Shown here piece by piece: positions 15,492 to 23,086 of a stretch of 41,588 nucleotides of DNA (position 1 is its first letter; the number at the start of each line of letters is the position of its first letter). The translations under genes were made by a program, and so were the position numbers. The DNA lies in assembly GCF_000564855.1 (NCBI RefSeq), contig NZ_AYXG01000130.1:1-41588 (forward strand). The letters run 5' to 3'. The notes beneath the pieces are model-generated. The model was not told the origin of the DNA, did not search any database, and saw only the letters and a program-made list of their open reading frames with translations. This DNA comes from Actinokineospora spheciospongiae (GTDB taxonomy: Bacteria > Actinomycetota > Actinomycetes > Mycobacteriales > Pseudonocardiaceae).

Positions 15492-16325
15492 TCAATCGAG
15501 TGCGAAGCGCACCGACAGCAGGCCGGGGCGAGGTCTCGGCCACTCCCGCAGCATGTCGTCGTGCTGCGCGGGCCACTCGCAGACGATGACGTTGAGCCCC
15601 CTGCCGAACTGGTCGGTGAGCCGGGTCAGGAACTCGTCGGCCTGCCGCGCGTCGAAGGCCCCGCGCTGCGCCTGCAGGAACACCACCCCGCGGTGGGACA
15701 GGGCCAGCAGGAGGTTGACGTCGCCGAAGTGGTCGCGGAACCCGGTCAGCAGGTTCTGCCTGCCCGAGACCGGGCCGCGGCGCGGGTCGACCGGGGTGTG
15801 CGGGCGCGTCCAGGTCAGCCGCAGCACCTCCGCTCCCACGATCCACTCGTTGCCGGGGCGGGTCTCCCCCGGGCGGCCCGACGGCACCCGGCCGCGCCGC
15901 ACCTGCGGCAACCGGCGCTCCTCGACCAGCCCCCACCGGGCCAGGTACTGCGACACCGTCGGCGAGCTGATCAGGATGCCGAACTCCCTGCGGACCAGCT
16001 CGGCGATCGCCTGCCTGGTCCACAGCCGCTGCGGCAGCCCGCACGCCTCGGGCGGGCCCGCCACGATCGCCCGCACGACCCGCGCCTGCTGCGCGGCCGA
16101 CAGCGCGAACTGCTCGCCGGGCCGCCGCCCCCGGCGCCGCGGCCGGAGGGCCTCGTCGCCCCGGCGCCGGTACTCGGCCACCCACGCGCCGACGGTCTTG
16201 CGGGAGACGCCGAACAGGCGGGCGACCTCCGCCCGGGTCACCCCCGCCTCGACGGCCGCGACCGCCCGCCGCCGGAGCGCTTCGAGGGCGTCCGCGGAGA
16301 GGCTGCGCGCGTCACCGCTGGTCAC
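15492..16325 (-). CDS. Domesticated IS630-type transposase derivative (DNA-binding, DDE lost)
   Basis: 277 aa from GTG at 16325, the first possible start after an in-frame stop. The N-terminal helix-turn-helix (TRAEVARLFGVSRKTVGAWV) and second winged helix (WTRQAIAELVRREFGI) are those of IS630/Tc1-type transposases. The C-terminal part keeps the RNase-H-like framework (HRGVVFLQAQRGAF, EFLTRLTDQF). The catalytic strand that normally reads VxDNxxxH is IVCEWPAQH, and the first Asp region is also altered. It is paralogous to the protein at 17813-18541. No terminal inverted repeats were seen. I infer a fixed DNA-binding protein rather than a mobile element. Confidence 0.7.
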   Translation of the reverse strand: MTSGDARSLSADALEALRRRAVAAVEAGVTRAEVARLFGVSRKTVGAWVAEYRRRGDEALRPRRRGRRPGEQFALSAAQQARVVRAIVAGPPEACGLPQRLWTRQAIAELVRREFGILISSPTVSQYLARWGLVEERRLPQVRRGRVPSGRPGETRPGNEWIVGAEVLRLTWTRPHTPVDPRRGPVSGRQNLLTGFRDHFGDVNLLLALSHRGVVFLQAQRGAFDARQADEFLTRLTDQFGRGLNVIVCEWPAQHDDMLREWPRPRPGLLSVRFALD

Positions 16326-16456
16326 GTTCGGGTCCCGGGTGGTGGCGGTTGCGCTGTTCGTGGCGGACTTCCTCTCGTGAACGGGATGTCACCGCTCGTC
16401 CCTCCTGCGGAGAACCTCGTGACCGGGGACGACGTCCCCTTCGCGGCCTGCCCTGT

Positions 16457-17350
16457 TCAGCGCGGGGAGCGCAAACCCCACCTGCGCACCAGTCGGGCGC
16501 TCACCGCGGCCAGCAGCAGGATCGCCGCCAGGACCGGCAGGGAGAGCTCGTCGGGCAGCCGCGTGGGCAGCCCCTCCACCCGCCCGACCGCACGCCGCGC
16601 GTCGGCCACCACCGGCACGACGTCCGCCCGCGGCTCCGCCGACCCGGCCGGGGACCGCGCGTCGACCGCCACCGGCACACCGCCCGCCTGCGGCACCCCG
16701 GCGCCCACCGGGAGGTCGAACCCCGGCAGCCGCCCCGGGATCGGGGTGCCGAACACCGTGCCGCCGCTCGACGTCGCACCGGGCACGGCCGCGACCACCC
16801 ACTGCCGTCCCGCGGTCGAGGTGTCGCCGCCGCCCGGCGGGACCGCGTCGCCGCCGCCCGGCGGGACCGCGCCCCCGGCGGACGGCGGGGGCGGCGCGGG
16901 TGCGGACTCCGGAGGGGCAACCGGGACCTCGCCGCGCACGAGGATGCGGCAGAGCGGGGTGAGCACGGTGTCCACAGTGGAGAGCAGTGGGGTGAGCACC
17001 GGCGCCAGCACGGGCAGTTCACCGAGGCGCGCCAGCACCGCGTCGGCGATCCGATCCCCCGGGATCTCGGCCTCACCGGTGGGGACCGTCCCCACCGGGA
17101 TGGGCGCCGTGGTCGCCCAGACCGACCGGAACACACCCGTCAGCAGGCCCAGCGGGTCCAGGGGCGCGAGCGCGGACACCACGGGTTCGGTCACCGACGC
17201 GGGCGCCAGCGCCACCCGCCCGCCCGGCGTGCCGGTGACGATGGCCGCACAATCGGCCACCACCACCGGGGCCTCGTCCGCGACGGCGGGCGCCGCGGAC
17301 AACAGGGTGAGCGACAGGGCACCCGCGGTGAGAAATGGTCTGGTTCGCAC
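16457..17350 (-). CDS. Secreted protein with C-terminal membrane anchor
   Basis: 297 aa from GTG at 17350, chosen for a perfect GAGGAGG six bases upstream. Signal peptide about 1-25 (LTAGALSLTLLSAAPAVADE). The mature region has two Cys (ADCAAIV, PLCRIL) that could pair, a Pro/Gly spacer with AVPPGGGD repeated twice from a 24-bp direct duplication (16824-16871), and a C-terminal helix (LPVLAAILLLAAVSA) followed by a basic tail. It should stay tethered outside the membrane. No LPXTG sorting motif and no catalytic motif are seen. It lies between two paralogous transposase-derived genes on the same strand, which may regulate it. Confidence 0.75.
   Translation of the reverse strand: MRTRPFLTAGALSLTLLSAAPAVADEAPVVVADCAAIVTGTPGGRVALAPASVTEPVVSALAPLDPLGLLTGVFRSVWATTAPIPVGTVPTGEAEIPGDRIADAVLARLGELPVLAPVLTPLLSTVDTVLTPLCRILVRGEVPVAPPESAPAPPPPSAGGAVPPGGGDAVPPGGGDTSTAGRQWVVAAVPGATSSGGTVFGTPIPGRLPGFDLPVGAGVPQAGGVPVAVDARSPAGSAEPRADVVPVVADARRAVGRVEGLPTRLPDELSLPVLAAILLLAAVSARLVRRWGLRSPR
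16824..16871 (+). repeat. 24-bp perfect tandem duplication
   Basis: Units 16824-16847 and 16848-16871 are identical and in frame with the minus-strand secreted protein, duplicating eight residues (AVPPGGGD) in its spacer. Confidence 0.85.
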
Positions 17351-17760
17351 GTGCCGCCTCCTCGGGCGCCGGACTCTTGGCCCAGTCTCAGGTATCCGCC
17401 GTTCGCGTGTGCCAGGCTGGGAAAACCGGACCACGACATGGTGGCAGCTCCACCGTTTTGTTGACCAGCAGGCAGAAAACAGGCGGTCTGCTTCGTTGCG
17501 CCGATGTTGCCGCCACCGGTGAACGTGCCCCCACCAGGGTCTACGCGACTTTTCGTCCATTGTGGACGGCAAAGGTGAATTGCCTTCGGCTGGCAAATAC
17601 CGGACACCCCCGCAGCGGCGGGAACGAGGTCGCGACGGGACCGGCGCGGATCACCTGTAACCCCTTCAAGGCAGGGACGGCACTTCTGTTCCACGACACC
17701 ACCGCGCCCGATCGCCGAACCGGGAGAACGTTTACGCGCGGGTAACACGCAGCGGGCACG
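17351..17760. other. Intergenic region without a supported gene
   Basis: About 410 bp between the secreted protein start and the terminator of the upstream transposase-derived gene. No frame has convincing codon bias plus a start and ribosome site. It contains the Shine-Dalgarno of the secreted protein at its left end. It is probably promoter and leader sequence, but no clear -35/-10 can be named. Confidence 0.5.
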
Positions 17761-17796
17761 AAAAAAAGCCGCCGATCCGGAATCCGGATCGGCGGC
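17761..17796 (-). terminator. Rho-independent terminator of the 17813-18541 gene
   Basis: Perfect 13-bp stem (17768-17780 with 17784-17796), 3-nt loop AAT, followed on the minus strand by seven T (A-run at 17761-17767). It sits 16 bp after the stop codon. This is the clearest intrinsic terminator in the window. Confidence 0.92.
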
Positions 17797-17812
17797 CTCG
17801 TCGGCACCGGGC

Positions 17813-18541
17813 TCAGGTGGGCCGCACGGCATCCCGCCCGGGCCCCGCGCACTCGCCCAGCAGCGCGGCGTGGGCGGCGGGCCAGTCGTGCGGGACCAGC
17901 CGGACGTCGCGACCGCACTGCATCCGCAGCCTGCGCCGGAACTCGGCGATGCCGGTGAACGGGGTCTTCCCCACCAGGAAGTGCAACGTGCCGCGGCCGC
18001 CGACCGCGACCAGCGCGTGCAGCTCGTCGGTGCCCGCGGGCGGGCGCGGGTGCGTCCAGGTCACCGACAGCGTCCCCGGCGGGCAGCCCGCCCGCCGGGA
18101 CACCCCGCCCTCGCGACCCAGGAGTTCCCACCGGAGCAGGTACTTGTCGATCGTCGTCCCGGCCAGCACGAGCCCGCACTCGCGCGCGATCAACTCGGAG
18201 ACGGCCTTGCGCGTCCACACCAGCCACGGCAACCCGGCCTCGTCGGGCGGCCCGGCGGCCAGGGCCTCGACCACCTCGCGCTGCTGCGCCGCGGACAGCA
18301 CCAGCCGCTCACCGGCCCGCCGACCGCGCGGCCGGGGCCGCAGCGTCGACTCGCCGCCGGACTGGTAGGCCCGCACCCAGGTCCCCACCGCCTTCCTGGA
18401 CACCCCGAACATGCTCGCGACCCGCGTCTGCGACAACCCCGACCCGACCGCGGCCACGGCCTGCCGCCGTAGCTGTTCCAACGCGTCCATCGGCAGGCTC
18501 CTGGCGCCGCCCGCGCCCCGGCCCCGCTGACCCTCCACCAT
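17813..18541 (-). CDS. Domesticated IS630-type transposase derivative, paralogue
   Basis: 242 aa from ATG at 18541. The helix-turn-helix (LSQTRVASMFGVSRKAVGTWV), the LRPRPRGRRAGE linker and the WTRKAVSELIARECGL winged helix align closely with the 15492-16325 protein. The C-terminal domain is more eroded: the strand expected to carry catalytic Asp reads RLVPHDWPAAH. I infer retained DNA binding without transposition. Translation may start further upstream, but the extension is of low-complexity composition. It has its own intrinsic terminator, so it is transcribed separately from the secreted protein gene that follows. Confidence 0.7.
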   Translation of the reverse strand: MVEGQRGRGAGGARSLPMDALEQLRRQAVAAVGSGLSQTRVASMFGVSRKAVGTWVRAYQSGGESTLRPRPRGRRAGERLVLSAAQQREVVEALAAGPPDEAGLPWLVWTRKAVSELIARECGLVLAGTTIDKYLLRWELLGREGGVSRRAGCPPGTLSVTWTHPRPPAGTDELHALVAVGGRGTLHFLVGKTPFTGIAEFRRRLRMQCGRDVRLVPHDWPAAHAALLGECAGPGRDAVRPT

Positions 18542-19142
18542 CGCCACCCCATCCTGTTCCGGGCTACGGCTGGACCTCTTCCGCGCACGGGTCCCGCAGG
18601 CGGCCCCGGACCGACGGCCACCGCCTCGACCGCACGACAACACCCCACCCGCGGCCACGGGAGCGACCGCGTCCACACCGGACACTCCGGCCACGTCGGG
18701 CGGGCACCACCGCGATCCCGGCGAGGTGCGGCACCGGCAACGGCGTCGACGCCCCGATTCGCGGTGCCGGTGCGCGCGGTCGCCCTTCCGCAGGGCTCAC
18801 TGCCGCGACCGGACCACTCCCGGTACGACCGGATGGTGGAACGAGGAATATGTTCCGGGCAACGGCACGGGAACACGTGACGGGCGGGTGAAGCTTTGTT
18901 GACAGTTCTTTACCGGGAGTTCTCCACCTCCCGGACGCACCCGGCGATCCGCCACGGGTCGCGCGAAAGGCACCGGGGCTGTCCGTAAACAGGTGCCACG
19001 CGGTCGGCGCACCCGGCGTCTCGCAGCGCTCCTCTTCCCAGCTCAGACCGACTGAGCTGGCACCCTGTGGGTCCGATCGAGTGAATCACCTATTTGCCTG
19101 GAGCCCTTTCCCTTGACTCGGCGAGGTGCTCGGCCGACCGGT
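18542..19142. other. Intergenic region, about 600 bp, no supported gene
   Basis: No frame shows a credible protein. It contains a partly symmetric GGAATATGTTCC near 18846-18857 and a TTGACA hexamer at 18899-18904, either of which could be promoter elements, but neither has a convincing partner. The right end abuts the truncated MFS remnant. Confidence 0.4.
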
Positions 19143-19323
19143 TCAGGTGCGGTCGGCGGGGAGTTCGCGCATCCCGCGCAGCGGCGAGAAGAACACCCAG
19201 CCGACCGCGAGCCACGCGCCCGGTGCGGACACCAGCAGCACCGGGCGCAGGCCCACCGCGCCACCGAGCAGGCTCCCGGCCGGGATACAACAACCTGAAG
19301 TCCCGGTCCCGCCGGAGCGACAC
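19143..19323 (-). pseudogene. Collapsed MFS transporter (N- and C-terminal ends only)
   Basis: A GTG at 19323 begins SLRRDRDFRLLY, the usual first residues of a drug-type MFS permease. The sequence then switches frame and continues as PAGSLLGGAVGLRPVLL, then LAVGWVFFSPLRGMRELPA and a stop at 19143, the usual last transmembrane helix and tail. Roughly 350 residues in between are missing. This is a gene reduced to about 180 bp by an internal deletion with frameshift. It lies directly behind the GH13 gene, whose stop is 8 bp upstream of the GTG. Confidence 0.75.
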
Positions 19324-19330
19324 GGCGATC

Positions 19331-20962
19331 TCAGGCGGGGTGGCGGAACCAGAGGCAGCCGTAGGGAGCGACGGTGAGTTCACCGTCGGCGAAGGGGATG
19401 GGGGTTCGGGTGAGGAGGTCCAGGTAGGGGCCGTCGGGAAAGGGGAGGGTGGTGGTGGCCTCGTGGTCGCCGAAGTTGTGGACGGCGGTGATGGAGGCGC
19501 CGTCGGCGGTGCAGGTGTGGGCGAAGAGGGCGTCGTCGTCGGTGGGGTGGGGGGTGAACTCGCCCCAGGCCAGTTCGGGGTGTTCGCGGTAGCGCTCGAT
19601 GAGCAGGCGAATCCAGGACAGCAGGGAGTCGGGGTCGTGGCGCTGGGCGGCGACGTTGACCTCGGACGGGCCGTAGGTGCCCGCGGGGGGCGGGGCGGGG
19701 AAGGTCGACGGGTCGGCGGTGGAGAAGCCCGCGCCGACGCCGGGTTCCCACTGCATCGGGGTGCGCACGGCCTCACGGCCCTCCACGGCGAGGTTCTCCC
19801 CCATGCCGATCTCCTCGCCGTAGAACAGCACGGGGGTGCCGGGCAGGGAGAACAGCAGGCTGTAGACCATCCGGATGCGCCGCTGGTCGCCGTCGAGCAT
19901 CGGGGGCAGGCGGCGGCGGAGGCCGCGGTCGTAGAGCTGCATCTGCGGTGCCGGGCCGAACGCCGCGAAGACCTCGGCGCGCTCGGCGTCGGTGAGCTTG
20001 TCCAGGGTCAGCTCGTCGTGGTTGCGCACGAACGTCGCCCAGTGCCCGTCCCTGGGTGGTTGCGGGCGCTCGGTGAGCGCCCGGACCAGCGGGGCCGCCG
20101 AGCCGCGCGCCAGCCCCAGGTACATCTTCTGCATGCCGATGAAGTCGAAGCACATGGTCAACTGGTCGCCGACGCCCGCGCCGAAGTACTCCATGGTGTC
20201 CTCGTACGGCAGGTTCACCTCCCCCAGCAGCACCGCGTCCCCGGCACGGCGGGTCATGAAAGCGCGCAGGTCGACCAGGTAGTCGTGCGGGTCGGGCAGG
20301 TCGGGCGCGTCGAGGGCGCCCTCGGTCTCCAGGAAGAACGGCACCGCGTCCACCCGGAAGCCGGACAGGCCCAGCTCCAGCCAGAACCCCATGATCCGCG
20401 CCATCTCGTCGCGCACCGCCGGGTTGGCGACGTCGAGGTCGGGCTGGTGCTTGTAGAACCGGTGCAGGTAGTACTGCTCGGTCTTCTCGTCGTACTCCCA
20501 GAGGCTGGTTTCCTCGTCCGGGAACACCACGCCCTCCGGCCCGTCCGCCGGCGGCTCGTCGCGCCACACGTACCAGTCGCGGTAGGGCGAGTCCCGGCTC
20601 TCGCGCGCCGACCGGAACCACGGGTGCTGGTCGGAGGTGTGGTTGACGACCAGGTCGGCGATGACCCGCATCCCGCGGTCGCGCGCGGTGCGCACGAACT
20701 CCACGAAGTCGCCCAGCGTCCCCAACCGCGGGTCGACCGAGTAGTGGTCGGTGATGTCGTAGCCGTCGTCGCGGTCCGGTGACGGCAGGAACGGCATCAG
20801 CCACAGGCAGGTCACTCCCAGCCGCTCGAAGTGGTCCATCCGCTGCGTCAGCCCGCGGAAGTCCCCGCAGCCGTCACCGTTGCCGTCCTGGAACGTCTCC
20901 ACGTCCAGGCAGTAGACGACCGCGTCCTTCCACCACAGGTCCGAGGTCTTGGTCAGCCGCAC
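19331..20962 (-). CDS. GH13 alpha-amylase-family enzyme, trehalose-synthase-like
   Basis: 543 aa from GTG at 20962 with GGGGGA upstream. Conserved GH13 regions are all present: I DLVVNHTS, II GFRVDAVPFF (nucleophile Asp), III LLGEVNLP (acid/base Glu) and IV FVRNHDELT. The N-terminal WWKDAVVYCLDVETFQDGNG and the beta-domain resemble the TreS group that interconverts maltose and trehalose. It is shorter than mycobacterial TreS, and the Cys-containing YCLDVETF in place of the common YQIYPRSF marks a distinct subgroup. It shares 10 nt with the upstream flavin-dependent oxidoreductase gene and is therefore co-translated. Exact substrate uncertain. Confidence 0.88.
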   Translation of the reverse strand: MRLTKTSDLWWKDAVVYCLDVETFQDGNGDGCGDFRGLTQRMDHFERLGVTCLWLMPFLPSPDRDDGYDITDHYSVDPRLGTLGDFVEFVRTARDRGMRVIADLVVNHTSDQHPWFRSARESRDSPYRDWYVWRDEPPADGPEGVVFPDEETSLWEYDEKTEQYYLHRFYKHQPDLDVANPAVRDEMARIMGFWLELGLSGFRVDAVPFFLETEGALDAPDLPDPHDYLVDLRAFMTRRAGDAVLLGEVNLPYEDTMEYFGAGVGDQLTMCFDFIGMQKMYLGLARGSAAPLVRALTERPQPPRDGHWATFVRNHDELTLDKLTDAERAEVFAAFGPAPQMQLYDRGLRRRLPPMLDGDQRRIRMVYSLLFSLPGTPVLFYGEEIGMGENLAVEGREAVRTPMQWEPGVGAGFSTADPSTFPAPPPAGTYGPSEVNVAAQRHDPDSLLSWIRLLIERYREHPELAWGEFTPHPTDDDALFAHTCTADGASITAVHNFGDHEATTTLPFPDGPYLDLLTRTPIPFADGELTVAPYGCLWFRHPA

Positions 20963-21909
20963 AGTTCCCCCAGCACCTTCGCGCCGAACGCGTCGATGAA
21001 GGCGTCCTGCTCCTTGCCGACGTGGTGCAACTGGATCAGGTCGAAGCCGAGGTCGGCGTACTCGCGAAGCCAGGCGGTGTGCCGCCCGAGGTCCGCGGAG
21101 ACGTTCACCGAGGCGCGCACCTGCTCGGGGGTGACGAAGCGGGCCACCTCGTCGAAGTGGGCCGGGAGCATGTCCCAGCAGACCGGCGGCGGGAACACGT
21201 TGCCGCGCCACTGCTCGTGCGCCACGGCCAGCGCCTCGTCCTCCGACGGCGCCCAGCTCAGGTGCACCTGCAACGCCAGCTCCCCGCGCCCACCCGCGTC
21301 CCGGTAGGCGTCCACCATGGACCGCAGGTGCTCGACGGGGGCGTTGACGGTGATCAGCCCGTCGGCCCACTCCGCGCACCAGCGAGCCGTCTCGACGCTG
21401 ACCGCCGCGCCGTACAGCTTCGGCGGTGTCTCTGGCAGCGTCCACAGCCGCGCCCGGTCCACGGTCACCAACCCGTCGTGCGAGACCTCCTCACCGGCGA
21501 ACAACGCCCGGATGACGTCGACGCACTCGCGCAACCGCGCGGATCGGACTTCCTTGCGCGGCCACACGTCACCGGTGATGTGCTCGTTGGACGCCTCACC
21601 GGTGCCCAGCGCCGCCCACAGCCTGCCCGGGTACATGGCGCTGAGCGTGGACATGGCTTGGGCGGTGATCGCCGGGTGGTACCGCTGACCGGGAGCCGTC
21701 ACCACCCCGAACCCGAGCGACGTCGCTTGGAGTGCCGCCCCCAACCACGACCAGGCGAAACCGGACTCCCCCTGGGCCGACGTCCACGGCGCGAAGTGGT
21801 CGGAGGACATCGCCGCGCCGAACCCGGCGTCCTCTGCGCGGCGCACCGCGTCGAGCAACCGCGCCGGGTGGACCTGTTCGTGGGATGCGTGTAAGCCGTA
21901 GACCGCCAT
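20953..21909 (-). CDS. LLM-class flavin-dependent oxidoreductase (non-F420 flavinoid type)
   Basis: 318 aa luciferase-like TIM-barrel protein with the typical start (YGLHASHEQ), SSDHFAPW, GFGVVTAPGQRYHP, LSAMYPGRLWAALGTGEASNEH and a late QLHHVGKEQ segment. It matches what I know of the actinobacterial subfamily (TIGR03885-like) annotated as a probable non-F420 flavinoid oxidoreductase. Members oxidise small molecules with a reduced flavin, but no reaction is established. It overlaps the GH13 gene by 10 nt, so the pair probably acts together or is at least co-produced. No Shine-Dalgarno precedes the ATG at 21909, so the transcript may be leaderless. Confidence 0.88.
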   Translation of the reverse strand: MAVYGLHASHEQVHPARLLDAVRRAEDAGFGAAMSSDHFAPWTSAQGESGFAWSWLGAALQATSLGFGVVTAPGQRYHPAITAQAMSTLSAMYPGRLWAALGTGEASNEHITGDVWPRKEVRSARLRECVDVIRALFAGEEVSHDGLVTVDRARLWTLPETPPKLYGAAVSVETARWCAEWADGLITVNAPVEHLRSMVDAYRDAGGRGELALQVHLSWAPSEDEALAVAHEQWRGNVFPPPVCWDMLPAHFDEVARFVTPEQVRASVNVSADLGRHTAWLREYADLGFDLIQLHHVGKEQDAFIDAFGAKVLGELCG

Positions 21910-21967
21910 GCGGGGTAATTACCCACCCCGGGCAAATCCGACACGGAGAGGCGCGTACCCCATTGCC

Positions 21968-22459
21968 TCAAGGGCGGCTCAGCAGCTCGATCGACCACAC
22001 ATCACCGGCTGCGACCGGGTGGGTGCCGCCGATCACGACCTGCTCACCGTCGAGCACGTTGATCAGCGCGTCGGAGTCGACCACCCGGTAAGTGCGGGAG
22101 CCCGGGTGGTGGCGGTGATCCTCCACCCCGTTCGCCGACCGCAGCTCGATCGCGGCCCGGAGGTCCTGGAAAGGGACCACCCAGGGCGGCGGCGGGAAGT
22201 GCGGCGCGAGCACACCGGGGGCCCGGCGGTCATCATCGAAGGCGAAGCGGTGGACCTGCAGCATGATCGACTGGCAATGCCCCGCGCTCAGGACGACCTC
22301 GACCAGGCCGTAGTCCACGAACACCGACCCCTTCTGCCTCGTCTCCGCGCCTCCCGGACCGAGGGCGGCTCGGACCTCCTGCTCCGGGGTGCCCACCGCC
22401 ACGCCCGCGATCACGCCGCGGCAGACCACCTCGGCGAGGTACTCGATCATGTTGGTCAT
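21968..22459 (-). CDS. Hypothetical protein (163 aa)
   Basis: Starts at ATG 22459; a second ATG at 22450 is possible. A mixed alpha/beta protein without signal peptide or membrane segment. The N-terminal EYLAEVV and GVAVGTPEQEVRAALG followed by VDYGLVEVVLS and LQVHRFAF resembles small actinobacterial proteins annotated as hypothetical, some of which neighbour polymorphic-toxin genes. No toxin is visible here and I do not assign a function. Codon usage agrees with its neighbours, supporting a real gene. The next gene on the same strand ends 76 bp upstream of this start. Confidence 0.7.
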   Translation of the reverse strand: MTNMIEYLAEVVCRGVIAGVAVGTPEQEVRAALGPGGAETRQKGSVFVDYGLVEVVLSAGHCQSIMLQVHRFAFDDDRRAPGVLAPHFPPPPWVVPFQDLRAAIELRSANGVEDHRHHPGSRTYRVVDSDALINVLDGEQVVIGGTHPVAAGDVWSIELLSRP

Positions 22460-22534
22460 CCGCCCATTTTCCCCACGTGTCCACCAACCGCTCGTCCATC
22501 GCCGACGCGGCCTCGGAGGTGGGGTCTCGCACGG

Positions 22535-22975
22535 TCACGGACGGCGCGGCGCGGTTGTGGACCGAGTGGAGAAGGCGACCGCACGACCGCTTCCCACGTC
22601 GACCCCGGCCAGGGGGCCGAGCGATTCCCCGACGACGACCCTGCTCCCCGCCGCGGACGTGGTGGCGACACCGCGGGCGAACGCGACGAGGACGGTCTCG
22701 ACGTACATGCCGTTCGGCCCGGCCTCGGGGAACGGCACGATCCGCTCGAACGGGTCACCGCTGAGGCCCGCGAGCCAATCCGCCTCGGCCGTGACGACGC
22801 ACCACCGCGAGCCGAGGTCGACCCGCACCGCGCTGATCCCCCTGCGCAGCACCTCGTCGACCAGGCTCGAAGCCAGGTGGACCGGGTCGTACCCACCCGC
22901 GGGCAGGTAGGTGCCCGGGCTGGCCCGGATGGCTTCGACCGGGTCGACGCGCCGCACGTCCTCAGGGCCGTACAC
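22535..22975 (-). CDS. Small protein resembling a degenerate GyrB-type GHKL N-terminus
   Basis: 146 aa from GTG at 22975 with an excellent GGGAGGGAG. The order VEAIRASPGTYLP, then VHLASSLVDEVLRRG, then AVRVDLGSRWCVVTAEADWL parallels the start of DNA gyrase B (VRxRPGMYIG, LHHLVYEVVDNSIDE, IxVxIxxDGSxxVxDNGRGIP). The Asn needed for Mg-ATP binding and the DNGRG motif are missing, so ATPase activity is unlikely. The rest (FARGVATTSAAGSRVVV) is unrelated to gyrase. It could be a stand-alone adaptor or decoy of the GHKL fold. This is a motif-level resemblance only. Confidence 0.6.
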   Translation of the reverse strand: MYGPEDVRRVDPVEAIRASPGTYLPAGGYDPVHLASSLVDEVLRRGISAVRVDLGSRWCVVTAEADWLAGLSGDPFERIVPFPEAGPNGMYVETVLVAFARGVATTSAAGSRVVVGESLGPLAGVDVGSGRAVAFSTRSTTAPRRP

Positions 22976-23028
22976 CGGCTCCCTCCCGCGCTCCGGAATC
23001 GGTCGGACGGCCGAACCGTAGCCGCGGG

Positions 23029-23070
23029 CACCGCGGCGGCCACCGGGAACCCCCGGCGGCCGCCGCGGTG
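23029..23070 (-). terminator. GC-rich inverted repeat after the methyltransferase gene
   Basis: Perfect 12-bp arms 23029-23040 and 23059-23070 with an 18-nt centre that can pair further. It lies 17 bp beyond the stop of the CDPS-operon methyltransferase. There is no T-run, so it is a terminator-like hairpin of the GC-rich type. Confidence 0.45.
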
Positions 23071-23086
23071 TCGAAAGGACCCCGGG

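Noticed and set aside
16457..16560. LPXTG sorting signal at the end of the secreted protein
   Set aside because: A hydrophobic helix and basic tail are present, but the preceding residues (LPTRLPDELSLP) contain no LPxTG, so simple membrane anchoring is more likely.
17110..17350. vanHAX-like CGATATGC operators elsewhere in the window
   Set aside because: I found no further copy with 11-bp spacing. Partial matches such as CGACATATG near 918 and CGATATC near 958 lack the second half-site.
15492..18541. Composite transposon carrying a passenger gene
   Set aside because: The two transposase-like genes are diverged paralogues with altered catalytic residues. I found no terminal inverted repeats or target duplications at their edges, and one has its own intrinsic terminator.
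19094..20782. Long + strand open frame opposite the GH13 gene
   Set aside because: Composition is that of a GC-skew shadow; all four GH13 catalytic regions lie on the minus strand.
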